Shown here one piece after another: positions 63,278 through 64,000 of a stretch of 64,000 bases of DNA. Under the pieces are notes generated by a model that saw only the letters and a program-made list of their open reading frames with translations, was not told the DNA's origin and ran no database searches. Both the position numbers and the translations under genes were made by a program. The stretch is from UBA1924 sp963976625 (GTDB taxonomy: Bacteria > Planctomycetota > Phycisphaerae > Phycisphaerales > UBA1924). The stretch's first letter is position 1. Each line of letters starts with the position of its first letter. Where the stretch lies: contig CAXBLA010000005.1 of NCBI GenBank assembly GCA_963976625.1, positions 88,564 to 152,563 on the forward strand. Reading direction: 5' to 3'.

Positions 63278-64000
63278 GGACTGATCCGCGAGGTACTCAT
63301 CGAGGAACTCGCCGATCGGACACCAATCGAACGAACCGAGCAGGTTGTCGAAGCGGGCGTCGCACTTGCCCAGGTTGTTGTAGTGGCGGAACTTGTGAGA
63401 TCGCTTGAGCCCATCCATCTTGGGCTGGCCCGGATCGACCTCCCACGGATGGATATAAAATATGTACGGCTGGTCAGATTTCAATATCCGTTTGACGCCC
63501 CACTTGAACAATGGGTACGGGAACAAACGAAAGTACCCGCCGCCGGCCCACGGGATACCTTTTTTACCGACCTGCAGCACCGAGACACAGACCTCATGAA
63601 ACCCTGGTCTGATCTCGACGATGGGTTTGCCCGAGTCCATCCCCTCGAGCTTGCCGTAGCGATCGTGGGCGACGGTGGGAAAGGCCGACGAGTCGTAGGT
63701 GAGCCCGAGCTCTTGGAGGATGTCGATCGACCAATCGGTGATCGAGAATGACGGAGCGCGGTAGCCTCTGATCTTGGCCCCGGTGATGTCCTCGACGATC
63801 CCGATCCCGCGTTTCATATCTTCGCGGAACTCGTCTTGTGAGAGGTTGTAGATCAGATCGTGCCCGTAGCCGTGGCTGGCGATCTCGTGCCCCGCTTTGG
63901 CGATGCGTTCGATCAGTTGGGGGCATTTCTCGGCGACCCACCCGAGGATGAAGCAGGTGCATTTGACGCCGTGGGTGTCCATGAGTTCGAGCATGCGATC
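63269..64000 (-). CDS. Polysaccharide deacetylase with DUF3473-type tail (runs off the right edge)
   Basis: The visible 243 residues read VKCTCFILGWVAEKCP, then HEIASHGYGHDLIYN with the two metal His, and GYRAPSFSITDWSIDIL, the NodB-type polysaccharide deacetylase core. The end (GGGYFRLFPYPLFKWG, YIFYIHPWEVDPGQP) matches the DUF3473 tail of deacetylases found in exosortase-linked exopolysaccharide loci. The first catalytic Asp and the start codon are outside the window. By family it deacetylates amino sugars in an exopolysaccharide. More of that locus is expected just beyond the window edge. Confidence 0.88.
   Translation of the reverse strand, partial: DRMLELMDTHGVKCTCFILGWVAEKCPQLIERIAKAGHEIASHGYGHDLIYNLSQDEFREDMKRGIGIVEDITGAKIRGYRAPSFSITDWSIDILQELGLTYDSSAFPTVAHDRYGKLEGMDSGKPIVEIRPGFHEVCVSVLQVGKKGIPWAGGGYFRLFPYPLFKWGVKRILKSDQPYIFYIHPWEVDPGQPKMDGLKRSHKFRHYNNLGKCDARFDNLLGSFDWCPIGEFLDEYLADQSLS

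Overview
The window looks like chromosomal DNA of a planctomycete, most likely class Phycisphaerae (order Phycisphaerales). This is inferred from GC-rich coding DNA, a secreted protein ending in two dockerin-like EF-hand repeats (60813-61682), a membrane protein ending in a zinc ribbon of the CPECG type (15496-16197), a Gram-negative envelope gene set (BamA, Skp, LpxD, LpxC) and very large PQQ-propeller and Maf-type proteins. No rRNA, tRNA, CRISPR array, insertion sequence or prophage was found. Most of the window is housekeeping, with two accessory surface-chemistry regions in the second half.

Layout. 1-2978: the 5' part of a transketolase (reverse), a possible structured leader, dnaN, and a small membrane protein. 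3115-9353: outer-membrane operon bamA-skp-lpxD-lpxC and a lipoprotein. 9371-11261: a membrane protein and rplM-rpsI. 11680-19183: a CPBP-family membrane protease, two related VTT-domain membrane proteins, a zinc-ribbon membrane protein, an RNase Z-like hydrolase, pyrE and a secreted protein. 19292-22716: lysS, an Rrf2 regulator with its own promoter/operator, and a MoxR ATPase. 23064-26064: a reverse-strand operon of ECF sigma factor, anti-sigma-like membrane protein and PDZ protein. 26254-30237: tatC, tadA, a probable replication origin, dnaA and its promoter. 30238-40875: LMW phosphatase, rpiB, a giant PQQ-repeat protein, a LEA-like lipoprotein, a NIF3-like protein, ispE, a FlgM-like anti-sigma factor and small membrane or lipoproteins.

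41091-47830 is a translationally coupled operon in which a very large Maf-type (flagellin) glycosyltransferase is followed by NeuA-like, NeuB-like and NeuC-like enzymes, giving a compact nonulosonic (sialic) acid synthesis and transfer module. The Maf protein carries two extra domains, a SpsF-like nucleotidyltransferase and what looks like a radical-SAM/SPASM domain that has lost its iron-sulfur cysteines. 48053-50604 holds an HDOD protein, surE and a metallo-beta-lactamase-fold protein with a broken metal motif.

50646-60661 is a sulfate-activation neighbourhood: cysD-cysN, cysC, a 3'(2'),5'-bisphosphate nucleotidase and an SLC13-type permease with RCK_C domains, followed by a sugar-nucleotide epimerase. 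No PAPS or APS reductase is visible, so the set could serve sulfation as well as assimilation. Embedded in it is the most unusual gene of the window, one protein joining an adenylation domain, a carrier domain and a membrane acyltransferase-3 domain (53796-56402), which resembles a one-polypeptide version of a Dlt-type surface acylation system. The window closes with a dockerin-tailed secreted protein, a conserved unknown and a partial polysaccharide deacetylase.

All function assignments rest on motifs read by eye. No database search or structure prediction was run.
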